Shown: positions 35,164 to 45,473 of the stretch, in pieces | Position numbering within the stretch: the first letter of the stretch is position 1 | How the letters are laid out: the number at the start of each line of letters is the position of its first letter | DNA from: Duganella sp. OV510 | Lineage (GTDB): Bacteria > Pseudomonadota > Gammaproteobacteria > Burkholderiales > Burkholderiaceae_D | Assembly (NCBI RefSeq): GCF_900100205.1 | Contig: NZ_FNEQ01000006.1 | Location: forward strand, 248,001-312,000 | Direction: 5' to 3' | DNA length: 64,000 nt | Position numbers and translations under genes: made by a program | Notes under the pieces: model-generated | Told to the model about the DNA's origin: nothing | Database searches by the model: none | The model's input: only the letters and a program-made list of their open reading frames with translations

Positions 35164-35919
35164 ATGAAAATCAAATTCGCACTGAAAGCCGCCGCCCTTG
35201 CAGCGACCCTGGTCTTCTCCGGCGCCAGCCAGGCTGCCGCCGGCATCAACTACAACCCGGTTGCGCTGGGCACTGTCTACGGCGGCGCCTGGCTGGACAC
35301 AGCCTCGCATGGCGAGCAGGGCTTGTCTGTGTATGAGCTGACCGGCACCACGCTGGGCGACGCGATACTGGCGTTCTGCATCGAGCCGGCCACTGCGCAA
35401 GGTCCGTTCACCACCTACACCCAGGGCAGCAGCAGTTCGCTGTCGAACCTGTTCCCAGGCGCCCTGGGCAGCATGGACCGCGCGGCCCGCATCCACTCGC
35501 TGTTCGAGCAAAGCTACGCCGGCCTGTCGACTGGCTCGGCAACGGAAAATATCCAGAACCGGCTGGCCTTCCAGGTAGCGTTGTGGGACCTGGTGGCCGA
35601 CGACGGCAACCTGGCCACGGGTAGCCAACACCTGAACAATAGTATTGCCTTCTACAGCACCGGCGATGATTTTGTCGAACTCGACTTGGGCGCGGCCAAT
35701 ACCATGCTGGAGAATAGCAAGACCGTGGTTACGACCAATAGCTACAAGTACACCACGTTCAGCGGCGTGTACGGTGGCGCCAATACCCCGTCGCAAATGC
35801 TGCTGAGCGTGTCAGCCGTGCCGGAAGCCGATACCTGGGCCATGATGATGGTGGGCCTGGGCCTGCTTGGCTTCATGGGCCGCCGCAAGGCTGGCAAGGG
35901 CGAAAAATTCGCTGCTTAA
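35164..35919 (+). CDS. PEP-CTERM sorting domain-containing protein
   Basis: 251-residue exported protein. It has a signal peptide MKIKFALKAAALAATLVFSGASQAAA, a body of unknown function containing AFQVALWDLVADDG (a pattern common in this class), and a C-terminal sorting signal: VPEADTWAMM, a hydrophobic helix, then RRK. Such proteins are processed by the exosortase EpsH and are usually linked to exopolysaccharide/biofilm. The tail after RRK is longer than usual (GKGEKFAA). No exosortase lies in the window. It starts 33 bp after the giant repeat protein, so the two may be co-transcribed and both surface-exposed. Confidence 0.9.
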   Translation: MKIKFALKAAALAATLVFSGASQAAAGINYNPVALGTVYGGAWLDTASHGEQGLSVYELTGTTLGDAILAFCIEPATAQGPFTTYTQGSSSSLSNLFPGALGSMDRAARIHSLFEQSYAGLSTGSATENIQNRLAFQVALWDLVADDGNLATGSQHLNNSIAFYSTGDDFVELDLGAANTMLENSKTVVTTNSYKYTTFSGVYGGANTPSQMLLSVSAVPEADTWAMMMVGLGLLGFMGRRKAGKGEKFAA

Positions 35920-35961
35920 TCGGCGCTTAAGTTCTGTTCCTAACTTAATCGCTCAACATGA

Positions 35962-36004
35962 ACGCCGCGCCCGGTAGCTAAGCTGCCCGGCGCGGCTTTT
36001 TTGT
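35962..36004 (+). terminator. Intrinsic terminator after the PEP-CTERM gene
   Basis: GCCGCGCC pairs with GGCGCGGC around an imperfectly paired inner stem, followed by TTTTTT at 35998-36002 and beyond. It closes the giant-repeat/PEP-CTERM unit. Confidence 0.8.
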
Positions 36005-36046
36005 GGCACACTGCGGGCTTGTTGAGTTTGATCCCTCCCGGAGCCC

Positions 36047-37304
36047 ATGAGTATTATCAAGAATCTGCCGTTCGAGTGGCTGGTCGGCCTGCGCTATACG
36101 CGGGCTGGCAAGCGTAGCGGGCGTAATAGTTTTATCTCGTTTATCTCGCTGATTTCGATGGCCGGCATCGGCCTGGGCGTGGCGGCGCTGATCGTTGTGC
36201 TGTCGGTGATGAACGGCTTCCAGAAGGAAGTGACCGACCGCATGCTGTCGGTGCTGGCCCACGTCGAAATTTTCGACGGCCGTGGTTCGATGCCCAACTG
36301 GCAACAGGAGGCGCTGGAAGCGCGCAAGAATCCGGAAGTGATCGGTACCGCGCCGTTCGCTGAAACCCAGGGCATGCTGGTGCGTGACGACGTGCTGCGT
36401 CCGGCCATCATCCGTGGCGTATTGCCGGAGGAAGAACCGAAAGTCTCCGACGTTGCCAAGCAGACCAAGCGCGGCAGTTTCAACGCCTTGCAGCCGGGCG
36501 CCTACAACATCGTGCTGGGCATTGAGCTGGCGCGTGCGCTGCGCGTCAATCTCGGCGAGAAAGTCACGCTGGCGCTGGCACAAGGCCAGCCGACACCGGC
36601 CGGCGTGCTGCCGCGGCTGCGCTCCTTCACCGTGGTCGGCATCTTCGAAGCGGGCCACAATGAGTTCGATTCGGCATTGGCCTTCGTGCACCTCACCGAT
36701 GCTGAAAAGCTGCTGCGCATCGAAGCGCCGGCCGGCCTGCGCCTGCGCCTGAAAGACATGCACCAGGCGCCGCGCGTCGCGCAGGAGTTGAAGAATTCGA
36801 TGTCCGGCGACCTGTTCGTGCGCGACTGGTCCAAGCTGAACGCCAACTGGTTTGCCGCCGTGCAGACTGAAAAGCGCATGATGTTCATCATCCTGACCTT
36901 GATTATCGCGGTGGCCGCCTTCAATCTGGTGTCGACGCTGGTGATGACCGTGACCGACAAGCAGGCCGACATTGCCATCCTGCGCACGCTGGGCGCCTCG
37001 CCGCGTTCGATCATGAAGATTTTCATGATCCAGGGCGCGCTGGTCGGCATCCTTGGCACTGCGCTGGGTGTCGGCGGCGGCGTGCTGGTGGCCTTGAACA
37101 TCGACGTCATCGTGCCGTTTATCGAACATTTATTGGGAGTGCAGTTCTTGTCGAAGGATATTTACTACATCAGCAGCGTGCCATCCGACCTGCGCTGGCC
37201 GGACGTGTTCAAGATCGGCGGCGTGGCGGTGGTGCTGGCGTTTGTCGCCACGCTGTATCCGAGCTGGTGGGCAGCCCGCGTGAAACCTGCGGAGGCGCTG
37301 CGCT

Positions 37305-37312
<8 letters not shown>
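36047..37312 (+). CDS. lolC: Lipoprotein-releasing system transmembrane protein LolC/LolE
   Basis: Inner-membrane permease of the LolCDE complex, which extracts outer-membrane lipoproteins and hands them to LolA. It has 421 residues: one N-terminal helix ([27 protein letters not shown], described in parts), a long periplasmic domain (about 55-270), and three C-terminal helices in the FtsX-like module with [21 protein letters not shown] precedes ATG 36047. As in many betaproteobacteria, a single LolC/E-type subunit is paired with LolD. It overlaps lolD by 8 bp. Confidence 0.94.
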
Positions 37313-38009
<697 letters not shown>

Positions 38010-38012
38010 GCC

Positions 38013-38807
38013 ATGTGGATCGACACCCACTGCCACCTGGACGCCCACGAATTCGGCAACGAGTCGGTGGCGCAGGCCGCGCAGGCGCAAGGGCAGGGCG
38101 TCGGCATGATCGTCATTCCGGCGGTGGAGGTGGCCAACTTCTCCATCGTTGCGCAACTGGCGGCCAGCATCGGCAACGGTTGCTACGCCCTCGGTATTCA
38201 CCCGATCTACGTGCCGCACGCCAGCGAGGATGATCTGCGCGTGCTGCGCGCGCAGGTGGAAGCCGCGATGGAAGACCCGCGCTTCGTGGCGCTGGGCGAG
38301 ATCGGCCTGGACTTCTTCATTCCCATGCTGACCGAACCGGCGATGCGCGAAAAGCAGGTCTTCTTTTTCCGCGAGCAACTGAAGATCGCCCGCGAATTCG
38401 AACTGCCGGTGCTGATGCACGTGCGTCGCTCGCAGGACGTGATCCTCAAGCACGTGCGGCAGATCCCGCCGGCGGGCGGCATTGCCCATGCTTTCAATGG
38501 TAGCGCGCAGCAGGCGCAAACCTATATCGATCTCGGTTTCAAACTCGGTTTTGGCGGAGCGATGACTTTTACGCGCGCCTTGCAAATCCGCCGGCTGGCC
38601 GCCGAATTGCCGCTGGCGTCCATCGTGCTGGAAACGGACGCCCCGGACATCTCGCCGGCGTGGGTGCATCCCGGCCGCAACAGCCCGGACCAGATTCCGC
38701 GCATCGGCGCCGTGCTGGCGGAACTGCGCGGTTTGCCACTAGAGGAGGTGGCGGCTGCCACCAGCGCCAACGCCCGGCATGCCCTGCCAAGGATGGTAGT
38801 CGCGTAA
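38013..38807 (+). CDS. tatD: TatD family metal-dependent hydrolase
   Basis: 264-residue member of the amidohydrolase superfamily with probable 3'-5' DNase activity, as shown for E. coli TatD. Metal-binding DTHCHLD is at residues 4-10, GEIGLDFF follows, then LMHVRRSQD, HAFNGSAQQA and the final LETDAPDI. It is translated 3 bp after lolD. The subfamily (TatD, YcfH or YjjV) is not certain; YjjV-like length and the ALGIHP motif fit equally well. Confidence 0.9.
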   Translation: MWIDTHCHLDAHEFGNESVAQAAQAQGQGVGMIVIPAVEVANFSIVAQLAASIGNGCYALGIHPIYVPHASEDDLRVLRAQVEAAMEDPRFVALGEIGLDFFIPMLTEPAMREKQVFFFREQLKIAREFELPVLMHVRRSQDVILKHVRQIPPAGGIAHAFNGSAQQAQTYIDLGFKLGFGGAMTFTRALQIRRLAAELPLASIVLETDAPDISPAWVHPGRNSPDQIPRIGAVLAELRGLPLEEVAAATSANARHALPRMVVA

Positions 38808-38910
38808 ATTGCTTTATGGAAATTTATTCGTTTTGTGAGAATTGGTGAGATTTAACAATTGCGCCGCAGTGCATAATTACGAATCTTTCCACACTGATAA
38901 CGAAGAGCCG

Positions 38911-39708
38911 ATGAAATCCTACCTTAGCCTCGCCGCCCTCCTGATTGTTCCCGTCGTTGGTTTTGCCGAACCAAGTGAAGTGTCCGAGCGTTCGATCGAC
39001 GTGCCGAAGTGCACCACGCCGGCCGCCAAGGTGGTGTTCACCGAATTCAAGTGCAAGTCCGCCGATTGCTCGTCCGGCTCGGGCCAGCAGGACCCGCGCC
39101 AATACCGCTGGTGGGAGCGCCAGGGTAACGTCGCGCAGCCGACCTACACCGGCGTTGGCACCGGCATGACCGAAATGCTGGGCACCGCGCTGACCCAGAC
39201 CGGCTGCTTCGACGTGCAGGAGCGCGCCGCGCTGGATGAGATCAACAAGGAACTGGCACTGGTCGGCAAGAAGGTCGAAGCCGAGGCGGCCGATTACATG
39301 ATCACCGGCTCGATCACCTCGCTGGGCTTCGAGCAAAGCTCGACCGGCCTGGGCGGCATGAGCTTCCTCAAAGGCCCGCTGGGCCTGCTGGCCGGCTCGG
39401 TCGACTTCAAGAAGTCCAAGGTCCATATGAATATGGATATCCGCGTGGTCGACGTCAAGCGTGCCAAGATCATCGCCTCCAAGACCTTCCAGGCCAACAA
39501 TGAGAAGAATGGCTTCGGCATCTCAGCGCTGGGCTGGGGCGGCGGTACCGGTCTGGGCGGCAGCCACGCCAGCATCAGCGGTTCGCCGCTGGAAGAGGTG
39601 GCGCGCGACCTGCTGGTGAAATCCACCTCGTTCCTGACCGAGACCATCGCCGCCAAAAACATCACCGAGCGCATCGCGGTGAAGGCTACCGACGTCAGCC
39701 CGAAATAA
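38911..39708 (+). CDS. CsgG/HfaB-like secreted protein
   Basis: 265-residue exported protein of the CsgG/HfaB group. The signal peptide MKSYLSLAALLIVPVVGFA is followed by mature AEPSEVSE. Then come VVFTEFKCKS, GTGMTEMLGTALTQTGCFDVQERAALDEINKE and ADYMITGSITSLGFEQS, the usual CsgG-type alternation (described in parts). Unlike E. coli CsgG there is no lipobox Cys, so it is probably not a lipoprotein. No csgA, csgB or holdfast genes are nearby, so a curli role is unlikely. ATG 38911 has GAAGAG upstream; the longer frame to 38842 lacks support. Confidence 0.8.
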   Translation: MKSYLSLAALLIVPVVGFAEPSEVSERSIDVPKCTTPAAKVVFTEFKCKSADCSSGSGQQDPRQYRWWERQGNVAQPTYTGVGTGMTEMLGTALTQTGCFDVQERAALDEINKELALVGKKVEAEAADYMITGSITSLGFEQSSTGLGGMSFLKGPLGLLAGSVDFKKSKVHMNMDIRVVDVKRAKIIASKTFQANNEKNGFGISALGWGGGTGLGGSHASISGSPLEEVARDLLVKSTSFLTETIAAKNITERIAVKATDVSPK

Positions 39709-39731
39709 AGTAATCGGTTAACGTTGCAAAT

Positions 39732-39778
39732 ACGCCGCAGGGCTGTTACCGCAAGGTACAGCCCTGCGGCGTTTGTTT
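39732..39778 (+). terminator. Intrinsic terminator after the CsgG-like gene
   Basis: A perfect 15-bp stem (ACGCCGCAGGGCTGT at 39732-39746 with its complement at 39758-39772) precedes TTTGTTT. The following 140 bp up to the TonB receptor are AT-richer and probably hold its promoter; no specific operator is visible. Confidence 0.85.
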
Positions 39779-39919
39779 ATGGGCGCTACAGCCAGGGCGA
39801 TACTTAAAACAATATCGAACAGCGAATAAAATTGATTGGATTGCGTGTTGCGATCTCCATAAGATGATTTTCGAGCGGTACTAAAACTGCATCAAAAAAA
39901 TTACACAAAGGGAGACAAC

Positions 39920-42802
39920 ATGCACCACCAATCCATCCGCATCGCGGCGGCTGCCGCACACCCATGCCATCTGAAACTGTCCGTCGTCGCGCTGCTGGGC
40001 GCCGGCCTGCTCAGCAGCGCTTCGGTGTGGGCGCAGGCCGCCACTGAAAACCCGGAGCCGCCAGAGACGACCGTGGTTGTCACCGGCGTCAAGGCGTCGC
40101 TGATCAAGAGCCTGGCGATCAAGCGCACCAGCGACCAGGTCGTGGAGTCCGTCGTCGCCGAAGACATCGGCAAGCTGCCCGATAACAATGTCGTCGAAGC
40201 GCTGCAGCGCGTGACGGGCATCCAGGTCACCAACCGCGCCGGTGGCGAAGTCGGCACCTTGTCCATTCGCGGTCTGCCCGACGTCCAGACCACCTGGAAC
40301 GGCCGCAATATTTTCACAGCGTCCGGCACGCAGGTCGCGCTGCAGGATATTCCGTCGACGCTGGTGCGCCAGATTGACGTCTACAAAACGCGTGACGCCA
40401 GCCAGCTGGAAACCGGCATTGCAGGCCAGGTTGACGTGAAATCGCTGCGGCCATTCGATTTCAAGGGCCCGAAAGTGTCGCTGTCGGCGCGTGAAACCTA
40501 TCTCGATCCAGCGAAAAAAGCCAACCCGCAGGTCAGCGGCATGTTCAGCAACCGCTGGGAAACTGGCATCGGTGAAGTTGGCGCCTTGGTCAATCTGTCG
40601 GCTACCCAGACCAAGTACCGCAATGAAAGCGTGACACCGGGCGCCATGGTGCCGTTCACCAGCCCGAATGCGGCCGAAGTCCCGCCAGGTTACACGCCTT
40701 TGCAGCGCATTACCGACACCAGTATCTGGACGCCGGGTACGCATACCGGCTTGCCGACGGCAGCGGGTTCAACGCTGGATTTCAACGGCAAAGCTTATCC
40801 GTATTACCTGTCGCGTGATGCTGTTTTCCAGAGCGACGTACAAGGCAAGCGCGAGCGTCCTGCCGCCAATCTCGCCTTGCAATGGAAACCGAATAGTGAT
40901 TCGGTCTACACCTTCGAATCGATGTACAACGGTTATCGTGACAAGTCCTTCAACCAGTTGCTGTTCAGCTTTGTTGACTGGTGGGGCGATCTCGGCAGCA
41001 ACCCGGCAAGCACGATTACGACGTTCCCTGGAACGAACATCATCAAGAGCCGTACCGTCAATAACGTCTACGGCTTCAACAGCGGTGACTACACCACCTC
41101 GGCAACCGATTCCCGCATTTATGCGCTGAACGGCAAGTGGAATATTGGCGACCGCCTGAAGCTGGACGGTGATCTGTCGTACCAGAGCAGCACCTATCAC
41201 ACGGAATTCACCGCCACCCGGATTGATCGCGTTGCACCTTCCATCAACGTCGACTTCAATGCCGGCGGCGGCAATACGGCGTTCGGTTTTAATAACAATA
41301 ATGCCGACCTGACCGATCCGACCAAGTGGAATGTTGCGCAGTTCTACGATAACGCCAACCGCAACAAGGGCAGCGCGGCGACCGCCAATCTGACGGGCGT
41401 CTACGACGCCGACTGGGGACCGCTGGAGACGCTGCACTTCGGCGTGCGCTTCGACGACCGCAAGGCGTCCGAGGCCAACCGGACGCAATCGGGCACCTTG
41501 AACCGCAACCTGGCCTCGCTGGGAACGGACTATTACTCCACCAACTCGAACTTCGGCACGGATATCTCGAACGTTCCGCGCGCCTGGCTGGAGCCGAATG
41601 CCTACTACATCCGCGACCATATCGACGACTGGCGCAAGCTGTACAACTCGGTCGATCCGAACTTCCTGACCACGGACAAGCTGAGCTTGCAGAAGACCTT
41701 CGAAGTTGAAGAGAAGACCAGCAACCTGTTCCTGATGGGGAATTCCCGACACGACGTGTTCGGCCATCGCCTGCGCGCCAATTTCGGCGTGCGTTACGTC
41801 AAGGTCGATACCGACATGACCTTCTACAAGGTGGACGCCACCACCAAGGCGGTCACGCCGTCCAGTGCCAGCAAGTCGACCAGCAAGTTCCTGCCTAGCA
41901 TGACGCTGATTTACGATCCAGCCCCGGACGTGGTGGTGCGCGTGAACTATGGTGAAACCCTGCGCCGTCCGAACTTCGCTGACCTGAATCCGGTCTTGCA
42001 GCTCGGTGACGACGTGTCAAAGGTGGGTTATGGCTCGGGCAGCGGTGGTAATCCGGACCTGAAGCCGACGCGCTCCAAGAATCTTGATCTGACAGCTGAG
42101 TGGTACTTCCAGAAGGACAGCGCACTCTACGGCACGGCGTTCAAGCGCAAGATCGACGGTCTGGTGGTAGGCTTGCGCCGCAAGGTGCACGTCGATCCGG
42201 CAAACGACCCGTTCCGCAACTCGACCTCGGGTGGCGACCATACGAACGGCTATGACTATGTCATCAACTCGCCGGTCAACGCCTCCGATGGCGAGATCAG
42301 TGGCGCCGAGCTGGGCTTGATCTACTTCCCGAAAGGGTTGCCGACTCTGCTGGACGGTCTGGGCTTCCAGGGCAGCTACACGCAACTGACCTCGTCGCAG
42401 AACGTGCCTGACGCCAACGATGCCGGCGAGATCGTTGCGCAGCTCAAGACACCGTTCTTCGGCGTGTCCAAGCGCTCGTACAACGCCACGCTGGCTTACG
42501 AAAAGGGACCGGTCAGCGCGCGCTTGTCGTATGTATGGCGCTCCGGCTTCCTGGCCAGCAACGAAGCTGCGCTGTTCGCCAATCCGATCGGTATCTGGCG
42601 TCATCCGGAAAAGAGTGTGGACATGCAAGTGTCGTACAAGATCAACGACAACATGTCGGTCGATATCAGCGGTGTCAACCTGACCAACGAAATGCAGCAG
42701 CAGTACTACCATTTCGGCAACGCGGGTAACGCCCAGCTGACCAATTTCGGTACGCTCCAGATCGGACGCTCGGTGTCGGTTGGCTTGCGCTGGAAGATGT
42801 AA
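39920..42802 (+). CDS. TonB-dependent receptor (Xanthomonas/Caulobacter type)
   Basis: 960-residue outer-membrane receptor. It has a signal peptide ending SASVWAQA, a TonB-box-like ETTVVVTGVK, then a plug domain with DIGKLPDNNVVEALQRVTGIQV, SIRGLPDVQTTWNGR and PSTLVRQIDVYKT (described in parts). This is the hallmark of the TIGR01782-type receptors, often used for oligosaccharides. A beta-barrel follows, ending FGTLQIGRSVSVGLRWKM with a terminal Met, not Phe. GGGAG precedes ATG. The gene stands alone between two terminators, with no sugar-degrading or regulatory neighbour, so the ligand cannot be inferred. Confidence 0.92.
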   Translation: MHHQSIRIAAAAAHPCHLKLSVVALLGAGLLSSASVWAQAATENPEPPETTVVVTGVKASLIKSLAIKRTSDQVVESVVAEDIGKLPDNNVVEALQRVTGIQVTNRAGGEVGTLSIRGLPDVQTTWNGRNIFTASGTQVALQDIPSTLVRQIDVYKTRDASQLETGIAGQVDVKSLRPFDFKGPKVSLSARETYLDPAKKANPQVSGMFSNRWETGIGEVGALVNLSATQTKYRNESVTPGAMVPFTSPNAAEVPPGYTPLQRITDTSIWTPGTHTGLPTAAGSTLDFNGKAYPYYLSRDAVFQSDVQGKRERPAANLALQWKPNSDSVYTFESMYNGYRDKSFNQLLFSFVDWWGDLGSNPASTITTFPGTNIIKSRTVNNVYGFNSGDYTTSATDSRIYALNGKWNIGDRLKLDGDLSYQSSTYHTEFTATRIDRVAPSINVDFNAGGGNTAFGFNNNNADLTDPTKWNVAQFYDNANRNKGSAATANLTGVYDADWGPLETLHFGVRFDDRKASEANRTQSGTLNRNLASLGTDYYSTNSNFGTDISNVPRAWLEPNAYYIRDHIDDWRKLYNSVDPNFLTTDKLSLQKTFEVEEKTSNLFLMGNSRHDVFGHRLRANFGVRYVKVDTDMTFYKVDATTKAVTPSSASKSTSKFLPSMTLIYDPAPDVVVRVNYGETLRRPNFADLNPVLQLGDDVSKVGYGSGSGGNPDLKPTRSKNLDLTAEWYFQKDSALYGTAFKRKIDGLVVGLRRKVHVDPANDPFRNSTSGGDHTNGYDYVINSPVNASDGEISGAELGLIYFPKGLPTLLDGLGFQGSYTQLTSSQNVPDANDAGEIVAQLKTPFFGVSKRSYNATLAYEKGPVSARLSYVWRSGFLASNEAALFANPIGIWRHPEKSVDMQVSYKINDNMSVDISGVNLTNEMQQQYYHFGNAGNAQLTNFGTLQIGRSVSVGLRWKM

Positions 42803-42820
42803 GCTGAACTGAGGCAGATC

Positions 42821-42856
42821 AAACGGCGGCAAGCTTTACGGCTTGCCGCCGTTTTT
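42821..42856 (+). terminator. Intrinsic terminator after the TonB receptor
   Basis: A perfect 14-bp stem (AAACGGCGGCAAGC at 42821-42834 with its complement at 42841-42854) and 6-nt loop are followed by T residues. Confidence 0.88.
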
Positions 42857-42890
42857 ATGTGCGTAGTATCGCAGCAGGGAGGGCGGTGCG

Positions 42891-45398
42891 ATGCGGATGG
42901 CGTTGATAGGCTTTGCTGTTGGCGCGGCTGGCTTACAGATGTTGGCCAGCTTGCCCTCGCTATCCGCGCCAGGCATCGGCATGGCCGCCATTGCCGTCCT
43001 GCTGGCGCGGCTAGCCCCGCGCCGCTGGCCGCTGCGTGGCGGGGCCGGCCGATTTGGTCCCGCCGTACGCACGTTCGCCAGCCTGCTCACCGGCGCCGCC
43101 TTGGGCTTTCTGTGGGCCGCCTGGCTGGCGCATCGGGCGCTGGCGCCGCAACTGGCAGCGGTTGACGAAGGCCGTGATATCCAGATAGTCGGCACCATCG
43201 ATAATCTGCCTTACCGTTTTGCGCAAGGTGTGCGCTTCAACTTCGCGGTGGAAAGCGCGGAGGCGACGGTGCCGCCGCGCATTGCACTCTCCTGGTATTC
43301 AGGCTATCGCGAACAGCTCAACGAAGTGCCGGACGTGCAGCCGGGCGAGCGCTGGCAGCTTACCGTGCGTTTGCAGCGGCCGCACGGCAATGCCAATCCA
43401 TATTGCTTTGACTACGAGGCGTGGCTGCTGGAACAAAGCCTGCGTGCCACCGGCTATGTGCGCATGGCGCGGGACAACCGGCGGCTGGACGGCATGGTCT
43501 TCAGTGCTGGCAATCTGGTGGAGCGCAGCAGGGCAGTGCTGCGCGAGCGTATCCTGACCGCGCTGTCCGGCAAACCTTATGCCGGCGTGATTGTTGCCCT
43601 GGTTGTGGGTGATCAGCGCGGCATCGACCAGGCGGACTGGCAAGTCTTCAACCGCACCGGCATTGGCCATCTGATATCCATTTCAGGATTGCACATCACC
43701 ATGGTGGCCGGTTTGTTTGCATTGCTGGCATTCAACCTATGGCGCTGGTCGTTCTTTACGCGCGCGCAGCTGCCTTTGCTTCTACCGGCGCAGAAGGTGG
43801 CCGCGTTGGTCGGCGCGGCGGTGGCCTTGCTGTATGTGCTGCTGGCCGGCTTCGGCGTGCCGGCGCAGCGTACCTTGTACATGTTGATGGTGGTGGCGGC
43901 CGCGCTGTGGCTGAACCGGCTGACCAGCATTTCGCATGTGCTATGCACGGCGCTGGGAGTGGTGGTGCTGATTGATCCGTGGGCGGTGTTGTGGCCCGGC
44001 TTCTGGCTGTCGTTCGGCGCTGTCGCGATCATCCTGTACGCGACAGCTGGACGCACTACAAAGCCGAGAAGACGTGCGCTGCCAAACGCTCCTGCCGCCG
44101 TGCTATCTGCGTCCACAGCCGGGACGCCAGCCGCCACAAGATTGGCGCCGCACGTGCCGCAGCCACTCACTTACCGCGAACGGCTGACGCAGACGTTACG
44201 CATCGGCGCACACACGCAATACGCCGTCACGCTTGGGCTGGTGCCGCTGACGATGCTGCTGTTCGGACAGGTATCGATCATCAGTCCGCTGGCGAATGCC
44301 GTCGCGATTCCACTGATTAGCCTGGTCGTCACGCCACTCGCGCTGGTCGGCAGCATGCTGCCGCAAATCCTGGCTGTGCCGGTGCTGAGCCTCGCACACT
44401 GGCTGGTAACGCTGCTGGCCGACTGCCTGCAATGGTTCAGCGCGTTGCGTTATGCCGTCTGGAGCGCTCCGGTGCCGCCGTTCTGGCTATTCTGCTGGGC
44501 GATGCTGGGCACAGTCTGGCTGCTGGCGCCGCGCGGCTGGCCGGCCCGCTGGCTCGGCCTGGCAACGTGGATACCGCTGCTGGCCGCCGAACCCACCTAT
44601 CCGGCGCCAGGTCACATGACCGTCACCGCATTTGATGTGGGGCAGGGCATGGCGCTGCTGATCGAAACCAGCCATCACCGCCTGCTATACGACACCGGCC
44701 CGGCCTACAGCCCGGAATCCAACGCCGGCAACCGCATCATCCTGCCGTACCTGCGGGCGCGCGGCATCGGCACGCTGGATGGCCTCATCGTCTCGCACAG
44801 CGACGCCGACCATTCAGGCGGTGCGCTGACGGTGCTGGATGGCATGCGCACCGGCTGGGTACTATCTTCGCTGTCGCCGCAGCATGCGATTGCGCGAGCA
44901 GCGCGCCAGCACGTGCAATGCGCAGCCGGTCAAAGCTGGAACTGGGACGGCGTCCACTTCGAAATCCTGCACCCGCTGCCAGCAAGCTACGCCAACACCA
45001 CGCTGAAGCCCAACGCGCGCGGCTGCACGCTGAAAATCACCGCAGCCGGCAAATCGATGCTACTGGCGGGCGACATCGAAGCGGAGCAGGAGGCGCAATT
45101 GCTGGCGCGCGCTGCAAGCCAGCTACGCGCCGAGGTACTGCTGGCGCCACACCACGGTAGTGGCACCAGTTCAACGCCCGGCTTCCTGCTGGCGGTTCAG
45201 CCGCAGGCTGCCATCTTTCAGGTCGGTCACCGCAACCGCTACCGCCATCCCAAGCAGGAAGTCTACGCGCGCTACGGCGCCATGCACATCCAGCGCTACC
45301 GCACCGACCAGCAAGGCGCGCTGACCATCGACTTTGGCGACACATTGACCATTAACAGCTACCGCGCCAGCAATCCGCGCTACTGGCACGGCCGCTAA
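42891..45398 (+). CDS. comEC: DNA internalisation competence protein ComEC/Rec2
   Basis: Inner-membrane channel and nuclease that carries single-stranded DNA into the cytoplasm during natural transformation. The 835-residue protein has the expected order: N-terminal helices and DUF4131-type OB region (about 1-210), competence membrane domain with GIGHLISISGLHITMVAGL (about 255-275), many helices to about 565, and a C-terminal metallo-beta-lactamase domain starting TVTAFDVGQGMALLIE. Its metal motif SHSDADHSGG is at 635-644 and LLAPHHGSGTSS is further on. All parts are intact. Other competence genes are not in the window. Confidence 0.93.
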   Translation: MRMALIGFAVGAAGLQMLASLPSLSAPGIGMAAIAVLLARLAPRRWPLRGGAGRFGPAVRTFASLLTGAALGFLWAAWLAHRALAPQLAAVDEGRDIQIVGTIDNLPYRFAQGVRFNFAVESAEATVPPRIALSWYSGYREQLNEVPDVQPGERWQLTVRLQRPHGNANPYCFDYEAWLLEQSLRATGYVRMARDNRRLDGMVFSAGNLVERSRAVLRERILTALSGKPYAGVIVALVVGDQRGIDQADWQVFNRTGIGHLISISGLHITMVAGLFALLAFNLWRWSFFTRAQLPLLLPAQKVAALVGAAVALLYVLLAGFGVPAQRTLYMLMVVAAALWLNRLTSISHVLCTALGVVVLIDPWAVLWPGFWLSFGAVAIILYATAGRTTKPRRRALPNAPAAVLSASTAGTPAATRLAPHVPQPLTYRERLTQTLRIGAHTQYAVTLGLVPLTMLLFGQVSIISPLANAVAIPLISLVVTPLALVGSMLPQILAVPVLSLAHWLVTLLADCLQWFSALRYAVWSAPVPPFWLFCWAMLGTVWLLAPRGWPARWLGLATWIPLLAAEPTYPAPGHMTVTAFDVGQGMALLIETSHHRLLYDTGPAYSPESNAGNRIILPYLRARGIGTLDGLIVSHSDADHSGGALTVLDGMRTGWVLSSLSPQHAIARAARQHVQCAAGQSWNWDGVHFEILHPLPASYANTTLKPNARGCTLKITAAGKSMLLAGDIEAEQEAQLLARAASQLRAEVLLAPHHGSGTSSTPGFLLAVQPQAAIFQVGHRNRYRHPKQEVYARYGAMHIQRYRTDQQGALTIDFGDTLTINSYRASNPRYWHGR

Positions 45399-45473
45399 AT
45401 TAGAGCGTTTCCACCAGTCTCCAGCGTGCGCTCCTATTACAATGGGGAAAAAACAACCATACGGAGACCGCTT

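Noticed and set aside
31750-35796. 1348-codon minus-strand open frame opposite the SdrD-repeat gene
   Set aside because: It arises from the periodic, GC-rich repeat codons of the plus strand. The plus frame has domain motifs, a ribosome site and a terminator; the antisense product is Val/Ala/His-rich noise.
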